Assembly: GCA_964573105.1 (NCBI GenBank)
Contig: CAZNIS010000004.1
Location: 62,001 to 126,000, forward strand
Source: CAKZSB01 sp964573105
GTDB taxonomy: Bacteria; Pseudomonadota; Gammaproteobacteria; Granulosicoccales; Granulosicoccaceae
Reading direction: 5' to 3'
DNA length: 64,000 nucleotides
The position numbers and the translations under genes are program-made. Positions 17,594 through 26,066 of this stretch are shown here, in pieces; within the stretch, counting starts at the first letter, position 1; each line of letters opens with the position of its first letter. The notes below the pieces were generated by a model. That model was not told where the DNA came from. It did not search any database and worked only from the letters and a program-made list of their open reading frames with translations.

Positions 17594-18412
17594 CTACTGA
17601 CCTGCTGGCTGGCACGATGAACGCGGAAACAAACCCACGCGAAAGCCCAGGTACCCGTCGCGAAAGCCAGGGCGCCAGCTGAGGCGAAACGCGGCGCGAC
17701 AGTGCCTGGCCGTGTCGACCCTGGACCCGCCACGGAACACCCGCCGGGGTTTATCAACATCTTCGCCAGCAATGACCTCCGGGTCCTGCACACCGTCCCA
17801 GCGACGATGATAGCAGCGGGGGTCCCAGACATCGCGGCACCACTCCCAGACGTTTCCATGCATATCGTGCAGCCCGTAGTCATTGGCCAGTCTCGGCTCT
17901 GGATGTACCGTTCCCACCCGCTCGGTTGATGTACCGGCGTTGTTGCGGTACCAGCCGACTGCAGCAAGCGCCCCCTCACCATTGCCAGCGTAATAGTCCA
18001 GCAACTGTTCGCGCCCCGCTTTGCCGCGGCACGCATACTCCCACTGCGCCTCCGTTGGAAGGTCTGCGATGTGATCACCGGGCAATTTGCCCACAGACGG
18101 ACAGTCGGGTAACAAATCCGATACCCACCGGCAGTAGGCATCTGCCTGATCCCACGTTATATTCTCAGCCGGATGATCGGGCTTGCCATCGAAGTGATTG
18201 CTGTGTTCGATACCCGTTTTTTTCGTCCAGACGCCAAACTGTCGCTGTGTCACCGGGGTTGTGCCGAGATAGAACGGCTGGGTGATTTCGACTCGGTGAA
18301 TGGGTTCTTCTGCACTAGCATTGCCACGTGAACCCATTAGGAAACTGCCCGCGGGAATCCGGCTGAAGCCCATCCAGATGTCGGTATCGATGGCTATATC
18401 AAGATCCGGCAT
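17594..18412 (-). CDS. FGE/C-type-lectin-fold DGR target protein 2
   Basis: A complete 272-aa protein of the formylglycine-generating-enzyme family: PAGSFLMGSRGNASAEEP, ITQPFYLGTTPVTQRQF, LPTEAQWEYACRG, DYGLHDMHGNVWEWCRD, then the variable end FRGGSRVDTARHCRAAFR and LGFRVGLFP. Residues 221-263 are the variable repeat; it includes the solvent-exposed end of the C-type-lectin fold, as in other DGR targets. No signal peptide is visible, so it is probably cytoplasmic. It leads the seven-gene minus-strand block and is likely the promoter-proximal gene. Its paralogue at 15645 carries a different but related N-terminal part (about half identical by eye). The catalytic Cys pair of true FGE is not evident. 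Confidence 0.92.
   Translation of the reverse strand: MPDLDIAIDTDIWMGFSRIPAGSFLMGSRGNASAEEPIHRVEITQPFYLGTTPVTQRQFGVWTKKTGIEHSNHFDGKPDHPAENITWDQADAYCRWVSDLLPDCPSVGKLPGDHIADLPTEAQWEYACRGKAGREQLLDYYAGNGEGALAAVGWYRNNAGTSTERVGTVHPEPRLANDYGLHDMHGNVWEWCRDVWDPRCYHRRWDGVQDPEVIAGEDVDKPRRVFRGGSRVDTARHCRAAFRLSWRPGFRDGYLGFRVGLFPRSSCQPAGQ
17624..17752 (-). repeat. DGR variable repeat (VR) in target 2
   Basis: 129 bp matching the template at 15841 with no indels. Template codons AAC read here as GTC, GAC, CAC, CTC, GAC and TAC; AAT reads TTT; AGG reads TGG or GGG. A 19-nt stretch near the 3' end (GGCTTTCGCGTGGGTTTGT on the sense strand) is identical to the template and may hold the homing-initiation site. 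Confidence 0.92.
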
Positions 18413-18471
18413 GTCACTGCTTTCAATGCGATAACTCGTCGAACATCATTCGGATAGAGGCCAACATTTCG

Positions 18472-18484
18472 AGTCTTAAAGACT
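18472..18484. promoter_or_regulatory. Short inverted repeat before the DGR block
   Basis: AGTCTT-A-AAGACT, a perfect 13-bp inverted repeat 60 bp ahead of the second target gene and about 180 bp before the divergent small membrane-protein gene. It is the right size for a dimeric regulator, but a chance occurrence is possible. The rest of 18413-18660 shows nothing convincing. Confidence 0.3.
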
Positions 18485-18660
18485 GAAGAGATCGCAGGAC
18501 CGCGATGTCAGTTGGCACTGCCGGGATCCATTGTACCTGACAGTGCACAGGTATAGGCGGGTACGCAGTATCTCGATTGTGCGGTGGAAATCAGGTCGGC
18601 ATAGCACAGATAATCTATGTCCGTTTGACTTACTGCCATCGAGCTGAGGAGACCACCCGC

Positions 18661-18924
18661 ATGCCGGACATGACACTACTTATCGCGCTTGCCTACCTGC
18701 TGACCGGCGCCGTACTCGGGCCGATTTTCGGCTCGGCACTGAAAGGGGGTGGCTTTGGCGTATTTGGCAATATCTGCATGGGCATACTCGGCGCCTGCGC
18801 AGGCGGCTGGGTTGCCACGGTGGGCAATATCGTGACCGACAATGACCTGTTGCGTAACCTGCTGGCCGCCGCCGCAGGCGCGATGATATTCAGCATGCTG
18901 ATGGGCATTATCAAGCGACATTGA
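18661..18924 (+). CDS. GlsB/YeaQ/YmgE-type small membrane protein
   Basis: An 87-aa, nearly all hydrophobic protein with three membrane helices and the glycine-rich signature of transglycosylase-associated proteins (TGAVLGPIFGSALKGGG, MGILGACAGGWVAT, NDLLRNLLAAAAGAMIF). Family members are induced by stress in enterics; the molecular role is unknown. AGGAG lies nine bases before the ATG at 18661; a second ATG follows two codons inside. A decayed relative lies at 9282, so the two copies bracket the DGR block. Confidence 0.85.
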   Translation: MPDMTLLIALAYLLTGAVLGPIFGSALKGGGFGVFGNICMGILGACAGGWVATVGNIVTDNDLLRNLLAAAAGAMIFSMLMGIIKRH

Positions 18925-19094
18925 TCCCGCCAGGTCGCTCTGGCGCCCCCTTCCGACAACCCGATGTCAACGCAGCGCCGTGCCGGTTATTCGAAGCACA
19001 AAGCCTGTCGCGCAAGACACCCGATAACCGCATCTCGGCGCGAAAAATAGCTGTGTGAATAGCGTGATGAAAATGTGACATTTATGTGAACATT

Positions 19095-19125
19095 TTGTGC
19101 ATTTTTCGTGCAATTTTTTGCACAA
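19095..19125. promoter_or_regulatory. Probable operator: repeated TTGTGCA / TGCAA half-sites
   Basis: The perfect inverted repeat GTGCAA-TTTT-TTGCAC occupies 19108-19123, and a further half-site TTGTGCA at 19095-19101 mirrors TGCACAA at 19119-19125. TGTGA occurs twice just upstream. The array lies 56 bp before the adenylation gene in an AT-rich patch of an otherwise GC-rich window, and is a good candidate for repressor or activator binding. Confidence 0.5.
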
Positions 19126-19180
19126 TTAATCGGTCCGAACTCAGCACAACGCGTCGTTGTACTGAAATTCGGAGATCTAT

Positions 19181-20827
19181 ATGCCAACGCCTCGCGATAC
19201 AACCTCCCTATCGCCGTCAACCGCCATTCACGCAACACCAGCTCCGGCCACCTGCAACACATCCACGCCGACTGCGCGGGTACAGGACGGCCGTTTCTTG
19301 CGCTGGGGTTGTGGCACCTGTGTCGAACTGCCCGAAACCTCCATCGTCAGCGCATTCGAGCGCCGTGTATCCGAATCACCATCCAACATCGCGATAGAGG
19401 AACACACCGGCAGGCAAATCAGCTACCAGGAATTGAACCTGAGGGCCAGCAGCCTGGCTTGCGAACTACAGCGGCGTGGCGTACGCAAAGGCGACCACGT
19501 GGGCCTGTTTCTGACTCGATCAATCGAAATGGTCATCGGCCTGCTCGCGATATTGAAGTGCGGAGCTGCCTACATCCCCCAATCGATTGGCATCGCAACC
19601 CAGTCACAGATGCAACACATTCTGCAGGTCAGCCACGCCAGACTCACGCTGACTACCAGCGCCTGCCGCGATGCTGTTCCTGTGGAAGACGCGAGTTGCC
19701 TGGAAATTGATCGCTGGCTTGAAAAGCAAGCCGCTGGGTGTGCAACCACAACGCCGGCTTTTCAATCGGATGTCCAGATCGAGCCGGACTGTTGTTGTTT
19801 TGTGCTTTTCACATCTGGTACTACCGGCAAGCCTAATGGGGTCAGAGTAACTCACCGGAACATCTGTAACATCCTGTTGACCGATCCCGGCAGGCTTGGC
19901 ATGGCGCCAGGTATAAAGGTTGCCCAACTGCTGAACATCGCTTTCGACATGGCGGCCTGGGAGACACTTGGTGCGTTGATGAATGGCGCTACGCTGCTGA
20001 TACGTGGCAAAGACTTCAACCAGACTGCGAGCCGCGCCAACGTCATTATTGCCACCCCATCCATTCTTTGCAACATAGACCGGGATCTCTGCAAGGAGGT
20101 GGAAACCGTCGCAGTGGCGGGTGAGCCCTGCGCGCGGGCGCTGGCGGATCGGTGGGCGGCGCATTGTAATTTCTACAATTGCTGCGGCCCCACCGAAACC
20201 ACGATTGTCAACACCATGCAATTGCACCATACAAAGGCCGGGTTGCTGACGATTGGCAAACCGACCGCAAACAACACGGTTTATATACTCGATGCTAACC
20301 GCAAGCCGTGCGCCATCGGCGAAACCGGAGAAATGTGGGCCGGTGGCAGCTGTGTGACAGCAGGCTATCTCAACAACCCCGAATTGACAGCTGAACGCTA
20401 CGCGCCGGATCCGTATCTGGGCGGTGACCACATGATGTTCAACACCCGCGACCTCGGCCGATGGACGGACAACGGCGAACTGGAGCACCTTGGTCGCACT
20501 GATGATCAGGTTAAGGTTCGCGGCTTCAGAGTCGAGCTCGACAGCGTGTCAGCAGCACTGGAGACTATCCCCGGTTGCACCCGCGCGGCGACTTTGAAAT
20601 TCAGCGATCGCGCACTGGTGGCATTTATCGCACCGCAGAATATCGATCCCGAGGCGGCAACCCGGCAGGTCGCCAGTCAGCTGCCCTACTACTGCGTGCC
20701 AGAAAAAGTATTTGCGCTGGACCAGCTACCGCTGACTTCTCGCGGCAAAATCGACAAGCGCAAGCTCCTGCAGCTGGCAGAGGCTGAATTATCCGAACTC
20801 AAAGAGACGGCCGGAGCAACAGCGTGA
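19181..20827 (+). CDS. Stand-alone adenylation (AMP-forming) enzyme
   Basis: A 548-aa NRPS-type A domain without carrier, condensation or thioesterase domains. Core motifs: LFTSGTTGKPNGV (A3, phosphate loop), FDMAAWE (A4; the Asp that holds an amino group is present), NCCGPTETT (A5), NTRDLGRW (A7, in which the usual TGD is TRD), GRTDDQVKVRGFRVELD (A8) and LTSRGKIDKRKL (A10 catalytic Lys). The Asp suggests an amino-acid substrate. About 45 residues precede the domain without recognisable features. The stop overlaps the start of the next gene (GTGA), so a joint pathway with the membrane flavoprotein is very likely. Fungal proteins are known that fuse these two modules. Confidence 0.88.
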   Translation: MPTPRDTTSLSPSTAIHATPAPATCNTSTPTARVQDGRFLRWGCGTCVELPETSIVSAFERRVSESPSNIAIEEHTGRQISYQELNLRASSLACELQRRGVRKGDHVGLFLTRSIEMVIGLLAILKCGAAYIPQSIGIATQSQMQHILQVSHARLTLTTSACRDAVPVEDASCLEIDRWLEKQAAGCATTTPAFQSDVQIEPDCCCFVLFTSGTTGKPNGVRVTHRNICNILLTDPGRLGMAPGIKVAQLLNIAFDMAAWETLGALMNGATLLIRGKDFNQTASRANVIIATPSILCNIDRDLCKEVETVAVAGEPCARALADRWAAHCNFYNCCGPTETTIVNTMQLHHTKAGLLTIGKPTANNTVYILDANRKPCAIGETGEMWAGGSCVTAGYLNNPELTAERYAPDPYLGGDHMMFNTRDLGRWTDNGELEHLGRTDDQVKVRGFRVELDSVSAALETIPGCTRAATLKFSDRALVAFIAPQNIDPEAATRQVASQLPYYCVPEKVFALDQLPLTSRGKIDKRKLLQLAEAELSELKETAGATA

Positions 20828-22281
20828 GCACACCAGAATCAACACTCGCCACCTCGCAATTCGACATCATCGAAGGCGGCGAACACGCTGCTACCCCTGC
20901 TGAGCAACCTATTCGCAGCAGATCCATTAGCACCCGGTCCATCGATACCAGCGGATACGATCAAACCGAATTGCCAGCACAGAAAGTGCTGTGGCGTGCG
21001 ATATGGGGCCACCATCGACTCTATCAGTACTGGCGTCTGATGGTGCTGGTCTTCGCGATCAACGTGGGATTTTTCTACTGGGCGAGCGCAGCTCAGCCGG
21101 CAGTATTCGCCAGCCCCAATCTGCTGCAGACAAGCCTCAATCTGTCGATCGCCAATTTCGCCCTGGGCATTCTGATAAGACAACAGCTCGTCATCAATAT
21201 TCTGTTCGCCATCGCCACCAGTGTACCGGTGAGCTGGCCGCTCGCGATTCGCCGCCAAATGGGCAAGGTCTATCATTTCGGCGGATTGCACATCGGCGGT
21301 ACGGTGGCCGGCACGATCTGGTTCATCGCCTATCTTGTGTTCGCGATCGAACAACAGAATAGTGGCTTGTCACCCCTGTCTATTGTCACTGTGCTAACCG
21401 CTTATTCGATCGTGCTGTTGCTTTTAAGTATGCTGGCCTTTGCCTATCCTGCATGGCGGCAGAAGTATCACGACCGATTCGAGATCAGTCATCGCTTTGG
21501 TGGCTGGGCGGTGCTGCTGCTGATCTGGTTGCATTTCTTTTTGATCACCGGAGATTTGCGCGGCCCAACGCCTTACCCGGAAGCCATGCTTAAATCGTTT
21601 GGCTTCTGGGCACTGGTGGTCATCACCATGAGTATCGTCTTCCCGTGGAGCCGACTGCAGTATGTGCCAATTAAAATTGAACGGCCATCAAACCACGTCG
21701 CCCTGGTCAGCTTCGACTATGGCGTCACGCCCTTCGCAGGCTCCTCAACTGCTCTCAGCCGAAGCCCGCTGACTGAATGGCACTCGTTTGCCAATGTGCC
21801 GGCCCCCGGGCAATCAGGCTTTCGTCTGACCATTTCACGAGCCGGCGACTGGACCGGCGCGCTGATCGACGACATGCCGTCTCATATCTGGGTAAGGGGC
21901 ATTCCAACCGGCGGCGTCGGCAATGTCGATCAGCTGTTCAAACGCGTGGTGTGGATCGCCACCGGCAGTGGCATCGGCCCCACTCTGCCTCATTTACTGG
22001 CAAAGACCGCACCGGCGCACCTGATCTGGTCCACTCGCGACGCGCGTGCCACCTACGGTGACAAGCTGGTCGATGAAATTCTGAACGTTGAACCGAATGC
22101 ATTGATCTGGGACACCAACACTCGTGGGCGGCCCGATCTGGTGCAACTGGCTTACGCCGGCGTGCAGGCATTCGAAGCCGAGGCGGTGATTGTAATATCA
22201 AACGAAAAGCTCACTCGCGAGGTGGTATACGGCATGGAGAGTCGTGGCATACCGGCCTACGGTGCCATCTGGGATTCGTGA
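20824..22281 (+). CDS. Membrane flavoprotein with NAD(P)/FAD reductase-like end
   Basis: A 485-aa integral membrane protein. About 55 polar residues precede six or so helices between residues ~70 and 280 (RLMVLVFAINVGFFYW, ISHRFGGWAVLLLIWLHFFL and FGFWALVVITMSIVFPW among them). The C-terminal ~200 residues look like a ferredoxin-reductase module: VWIATGSGIGPTLPHLL is the NAD(P)-binding loop. Histidines in the helices could ligate haem, as in ferric reductases. The layout matches the TmpA-type transmembrane flavoprotein family, which occurs alongside or fused with an adenylation domain in fungi. It begins with GTG inside the stop of the adenylation gene. It may reduce the activated acid; that is inference. 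Confidence 0.8.
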   Translation: MSTPESTLATSQFDIIEGGEHAATPAEQPIRSRSISTRSIDTSGYDQTELPAQKVLWRAIWGHHRLYQYWRLMVLVFAINVGFFYWASAAQPAVFASPNLLQTSLNLSIANFALGILIRQQLVINILFAIATSVPVSWPLAIRRQMGKVYHFGGLHIGGTVAGTIWFIAYLVFAIEQQNSGLSPLSIVTVLTAYSIVLLLLSMLAFAYPAWRQKYHDRFEISHRFGGWAVLLLIWLHFFLITGDLRGPTPYPEAMLKSFGFWALVVITMSIVFPWSRLQYVPIKIERPSNHVALVSFDYGVTPFAGSSTALSRSPLTEWHSFANVPAPGQSGFRLTISRAGDWTGALIDDMPSHIWVRGIPTGGVGNVDQLFKRVVWIATGSGIGPTLPHLLAKTAPAHLIWSTRDARATYGDKLVDEILNVEPNALIWDTNTRGRPDLVQLAYAGVQAFEAEAVIVISNEKLTREVVYGMESRGIPAYGAIWDS

Positions 22282-22329
22282 TCTGCAAAAACGAATCGCT
22301 GCTGCCCACAACCACCCGAGATATCAGCC

Positions 22330-23094
22330 ATGAACACCATTGAAATTCAACACCGTGAGCGCGTCGTTTGCGTCACACTGAATCGACCCGACGTGCTGAA
22401 TGCACTCAACGCCGAGCTGCGACAGGAGCTGATCGGCACCTTGCAGGAAATGGATCAAAGCCCCGATGTCGGCTGTATTGTCGTGACCGGCAGGGGCCGC
22501 GCCTTTGCCGCCGGTGCAGATATTGAAGAACTGGCAGGCAAGTCGCATCTGCAGGTCTGCCGCGAAGACCTTCTGGCCGACTGGCAGGGCTTTGCCAACC
22601 TGCGCACCCCGACCATTGCCGCCGTCAACGGCTACGCGCTGGGCGGCGGCTGTGAACTTGCGATGATGTGCGACATGATCATCGCATCGGACAACGCCAG
22701 GTTCGGACAGCCGGAGATCAAGCTCGGGCTGATCCCCGGCATGGGTGGCACCCAGCGATTGACTCGACTGATCGGCAAGGCCAAAACCATGGACATGATT
22801 CTGACTGGCCGCATGATGGATGCCGCCGAAGCGCTGCAGGCAGGGCTGGTATCGCGGGTCTATCCCGCTGACACACTAGTGGAAGAAGCGATGAACATCG
22901 CCACAACTATCGCAGGCTTCAGCAAACACAGTGCAATAGCGGCGCGCGAGTCGGTCGATCATTCACTGGAGTGCGGACTGGCGGCGGGACTGATCTACGA
23001 GCGGCGCAACTATCATTCACTGTGGGCGACCGATGACGCCCACGAGGGGATGCAGGCATTCCTGGAAAGGCGCGAGGCGAAATTCCAACAATAG
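22330..23094 (+). CDS. Enoyl-CoA hydratase
   Basis: A 254-aa crotonase with both catalytic glutamates: NGYALGGGCELAMMCD (first Glu) and FGQPEIKLGLIPGMGG (second Glu), plus the oxyanion loop FAAGADIEELAG. It should hydrate trans-2-enoyl-CoA in beta-oxidation or in phenylacetate-type degradation. It starts 48 bp after the flavoprotein gene on the same strand, so it may be read through from the adenylation operon, though the chemistry gives no obvious link. Confidence 0.92.
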   Translation: MNTIEIQHRERVVCVTLNRPDVLNALNAELRQELIGTLQEMDQSPDVGCIVVTGRGRAFAAGADIEELAGKSHLQVCREDLLADWQGFANLRTPTIAAVNGYALGGGCELAMMCDMIIASDNARFGQPEIKLGLIPGMGGTQRLTRLIGKAKTMDMILTGRMMDAAEALQAGLVSRVYPADTLVEEAMNIATTIAGFSKHSAIAARESVDHSLECGLAAGLIYERRNYHSLWATDDAHEGMQAFLERREAKFQQ

Positions 23095-23104
23095 TGCCTA
23101 AAGT

Positions 23105-23596
23105 TTACTCTGAACATGAAACGATCAGGTTCAGGTTTTCATTCTCACCCGGTGCCCGAAAATGCTTTGTCACCGCATCGAACATTTCCGGCGTATCGGT
23201 TCTGCGCCGTTCAGGGTTTTCTCTGGCCCGTTTTTCCAGCTGGCGTTTACATTGCTGGTCTGAACGCTGCAGGTAGTGCATTTCATGAGCGACCCCGGCC
23301 TGCGCGGCCAGTGACGTCAGCCATCGGCGCTGCTCGACCGTGTTGGCGGGAAAATCCAGTACCAGCGCAGTACCGGTTTGCAACAGATTGATCAGCACCG
23401 GTTCAAGGGCAGTTTTCACTCTGCTGGAGAATTTCACGTAGCCTGCCAGGTCTTTTATGTCACCAGGATACAAACCCTCCAGCAGCTGATCTTCGCTAAA
23501 GATTGCCGCACCGTGTCGCTTTGCCAGCTCTCCCGCCAGCGTTGATTTGCCAGCGGCCATTTTGCCGCACACAAGATAGAGCGTGGTTTGGGTCAT
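23105..23596 (-). CDS. AAA/P-loop kinase-like ATPase
   Basis: A 163-aa nucleotide-binding protein with Walker A CGKMAAGKSTLAGEL at the start and VLDFPANTVEQRR as a probable Walker-B/lid region. Size and layout fit small kinases of the zeta-toxin/chloramphenicol-phosphotransferase type (an unspecified phosphoryl acceptor). There is no antitoxin partner nearby, so a toxin role is not supported. It converges on the crotonase gene with an 11-bp separation. Confidence 0.75.
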   Translation of the reverse strand: MTQTTLYLVCGKMAAGKSTLAGELAKRHGAAIFSEDQLLEGLYPGDIKDLAGYVKFSSRVKTALEPVLINLLQTGTALVLDFPANTVEQRRWLTSLAAQAGVAHEMHYLQRSDQQCKRQLEKRARENPERRRTDTPEMFDAVTKHFRAPGENENLNLIVSCSE

Positions 23597-23729
23597 TGTT
23601 TATCGCGGAATGGGGTTGCGTCGGTGTTTAGGGATTTCGTGTTCCCCACCAATATCTGCAAGGGCGTCAGGCTGGTTGGCAAAGGTGCCATTGATGATCT
23701 GTTGGCAGGTGCGCTTTGGCTTACCTCCT

Positions 23730-24194
23730 CTACGACTGTCCAATATAGTGACGCACGATCCACTCGGCCACCAGGGCAGGTTTTTCCTCGCCGTCTATTT
23801 CGACGGTGACATTAAACGTGAGCGTGCGCTCGGCGGGTTTGGATAAATCGAGGTTGGCGAGTTCAAAGCGACCGCGCACCTGTGAGCCGATCGGTACGGG
23901 GGAGACGAATCGCAATCGATTCAGTCCATAGTTGACCCCCATGCGGACATCTTCGGCTTTGGGCACGGCATCCAGCGCCATCGCCGACAGCAGAGACAAT
24001 GAAAAAAAGCCGTGTGCGATGGTGCCACCAAACGGGCTTTCCGCGGCGGCGCGCTCAGGGTCGATATGGATAAACTGCGGATCGTGCGTCACCTCTGCGA
24101 AAGTGTTGATGTCGCTTTGTGTGACCGGAAACCAGCGCGACACGCCGACTTCACTGCCCACCTTTGCCTGTAGCGCTTCGCTGTTTGCATTCAC
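23730..24194 (-). CDS. MaoC-like (R)-enoyl-CoA hydratase
   Basis: A 154-aa single hot-dog domain. The hydratase-2 motif reads FAEVTHDPQFIHIDPERA, with the catalytic Asp and His present, followed by FGGTIAHGFFSLSLLSAM. Family members hydrate enoyl-CoA to (R)-3-hydroxyacyl-CoA, feeding beta-oxidation or polyhydroxyalkanoate synthesis. I choose the GTG at 24194, preceded by GAGGA eight bases upstream, over an ATG/GTG at 24257 that would add 21 unconserved residues. It lies in line with the alpha/beta hydrolase gene. Confidence 0.88.
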   Translation of the reverse strand: MNANSEALQAKVGSEVGVSRWFPVTQSDINTFAEVTHDPQFIHIDPERAAAESPFGGTIAHGFFSLSLLSAMALDAVPKAEDVRMGVNYGLNRLRFVSPVPIGSQVRGRFELANLDLSKPAERTLTFNVTVEIDGEEKPALVAEWIVRHYIGQS

Positions 24195-24269
24195 CCGTGG
24201 CTTCCTCGATTGCGATGTCCGAAGCGCCAGCATGCCACTGCCCCCGACGGCTGACAAGCATCTGGCCGA

Positions 24270-25136
24270 TCAGAAAAATTCAATCAACCGTTTGACCGTC
24301 TGTTCGGGTTGTTCTTCGGGCAGGAAATGCCCGCAGTCGAGCGATTCACCCTGTACGTCGGTAGCCCAGTTGCGCCAGATATCGAGCATGCTGCCGCGCC
24401 TGGCTGCGCGCCCCTGTGCGCCCCACAGTGCGAGCATCGGGCAACGGATGCGATGGTTGTTGTCGCGGTCGGTGGCATCGTGCTGGCAATCGAGCGTGGC
24501 ACCGGCGCGGTAGTCCTCGCAACTGGCATGGATGACGGCAGGTTTGGAGAAGCAACGCCGATACTCGTTCATTGCCTCAGCAGTGATCGCGCCTTCGGTG
24601 CGACACCAGCTATTGATGGTGTGCTGCAGGAAGTAACCCGGATCACCGCCGATCAGGGTTTCCGGAAAAGGCGCGGGTTGGGCGAGAAAATACCAGTGAT
24701 AGGTCGACAGCGCGCCATCATGGCCCATGCGTTCGAATTGCTCGAGCGTGGGAATGATATCCAGCGTCGCCAGCCGATCGATGCAATCGTGATCGAGCGC
24801 CATTCGATAGGCAACTCGCCCGCCGCGATCGTGCCCACAGACTGAAAAGCGCGCATGCCCCAACTGTTGCATCAGTTGCACCTGATCAGCCGCCATCAAC
24901 CGCTTGCTGTATTGGTTGCCCGCCTCACTGGCAGGCCCCGTGCTGTCGCCATAGCCGCGCAAATCGGGTATTACGACGCGATAGTGTTCGGCGAGTATCG
25001 GGGCGATCTTGTGCCACATCACATGCGTTTGCGGGTAGCCGTGCAGCAACAACAGGGCTGGGCCTGCACCCGCTGTAACGACGTTGATCGACGCCGATTC
25101 GAGCGCGATGGTTTGTTGATCGAATTCCTCGAACAT
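24270..25136 (-). CDS. Alpha/beta hydrolase, haloacetate-dehalogenase-like
   Basis: A 288-aa hydrolase. LLLLHGYPQTHVMWHKIAP gives the oxyanion loop. GHDRGGRVAYRMALD gives the nucleophile Asp and the two arginines that hold the substrate carboxylate in fluoroacetate dehalogenases. STYHWYFLAQ supplies the His-Trp pair of the halide pocket, and DCGHFLPEEQPE the catalytic His. This full set makes a haloacid dehalogenase reasonable rather than a generic esterase or epoxide hydrolase. Activity on fluoro- versus chloroacetate cannot be told. It ends about 75 bp ahead of the MaoC start and is probably co-transcribed with it. Confidence 0.85.
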   Translation of the reverse strand: MFEEFDQQTIALESASINVVTAGAGPALLLLHGYPQTHVMWHKIAPILAEHYRVVIPDLRGYGDSTGPASEAGNQYSKRLMAADQVQLMQQLGHARFSVCGHDRGGRVAYRMALDHDCIDRLATLDIIPTLEQFERMGHDGALSTYHWYFLAQPAPFPETLIGGDPGYFLQHTINSWCRTEGAITAEAMNEYRRCFSKPAVIHASCEDYRAGATLDCQHDATDRDNNHRIRCPMLALWGAQGRAARRGSMLDIWRNWATDVQGESLDCGHFLPEEQPEQTVKRLIEFF

Positions 25137-25169
25137 AAAAATCTACCCGGGTTTGTCGCGGTCAGTCGG

Positions 25170-25625
25170 TTATACAGGACGAGTCATAAAGACGCTGTAC
25201 GGATCGAGCTCATAGTCACCAAACGGCTCGCACTCGACAAAGCCGTTTTTCAAATACAGGCGACGAGCCGGTGCGAAGACCTCGGCACTGCCGGTCTCGA
25301 GGTTGAGCCTGGCGTAGCCACGGTGAGCCGCCTCGGTGATGATATGGTCGAGAATGGCCTGCGCGACACCACGGCCACGCTGCTGCTCGGCGGTTCGCAT
25401 GGATTTGATCTCACCCCAGTCACCGGGCATCGCTTTCAATGCGCCGCAGCCCAGCAATGCATGATCATCCCAGGCTGCCCAGAAGGTGACATCCGCTGCC
25501 GTCAGTGCAGAAGGATCCAGCGCATGCACGCTCTCCGGTGGCGAATGCAGCGCCATGTCTGCCAGGTGTTGTGCTAACAGATCCAGTATCTCGGGTTTGG
25601 TGGGATCGTCGATACAAATGTGCAT
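25170..25625 (-). CDS. GNAT-family N-acetyltransferase
   Basis: A 151-aa acetyltransferase. The acetyl-CoA loop is QQRGRGVAQAILDHI and the fold ends LYLKNGFVECEPFGDYELDP. The start MHICIDDPTKPEILDLLAQH matches the usual beginning of this subgroup, so I prefer 25625 over a GTG at 25709. The substrate is unknown. A 14-bp palindrome lies about 100 bp upstream. Confidence 0.85.
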   Translation of the reverse strand: MHICIDDPTKPEILDLLAQHLADMALHSPPESVHALDPSALTAADVTFWAAWDDHALLGCGALKAMPGDWGEIKSMRTAEQQRGRGVAQAILDHIITEAAHRGYARLNLETGSAEVFAPARRLYLKNGFVECEPFGDYELDPYSVFMTRPV

Positions 25626-25727
25626 GAAAGTAGCGCTGGTGGCAGGCAGAAGAACGGCGAATGGCCAGGACATTAATCGCTGAATCCAAAGCGATTCCCG
25701 ATCTGGCACTTTGCCATATCACCGCTT

Positions 25728-25741
25728 ACAAGTCGACTTGT
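25728..25741. promoter_or_regulatory. 14-bp perfect palindrome
   Basis: ACAAGTCGACTTGT, fully self-complementary, in the 440-bp stretch between the GNAT gene and the PAS-GGDEF-EAL gene. It could be an operator for either divergent gene. Nothing else recognisable was seen in 25626-26066. Confidence 0.4.
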
Positions 25742-26066
25742 CAAATCAATTTTGCAGGTGCACCGCCGCTCACATGTTGAGAGAGTGACTATAGTTATTC
25801 GAGCGACAGCATCGTCGCCGCAACACAGATACTGCCGCGGACATCACGAACAACACGAGTTGTTCGATTTGGCTGCGTCAGAACATCGAACGCACGCCAC
25901 TCGCCATCAGACAACAACCAAAGAGACGCATCCGTGAAGCGCGAAGTCAGAGAACTCGACACCCTGGCCCCATACCCCGCAATCTCTGCCTCGGGTTGCA
26001 TGGCATGAAGCCCGATTATCCCGGCGCGGCATCGCACACTCAACGCTGGCAATAGCGGAAACAGAC

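Noticed and set aside
23105..23596. Zeta-type toxin
   Set aside because: There is a P-loop but no epsilon-like antitoxin gene on either side; left as a general P-loop kinase.
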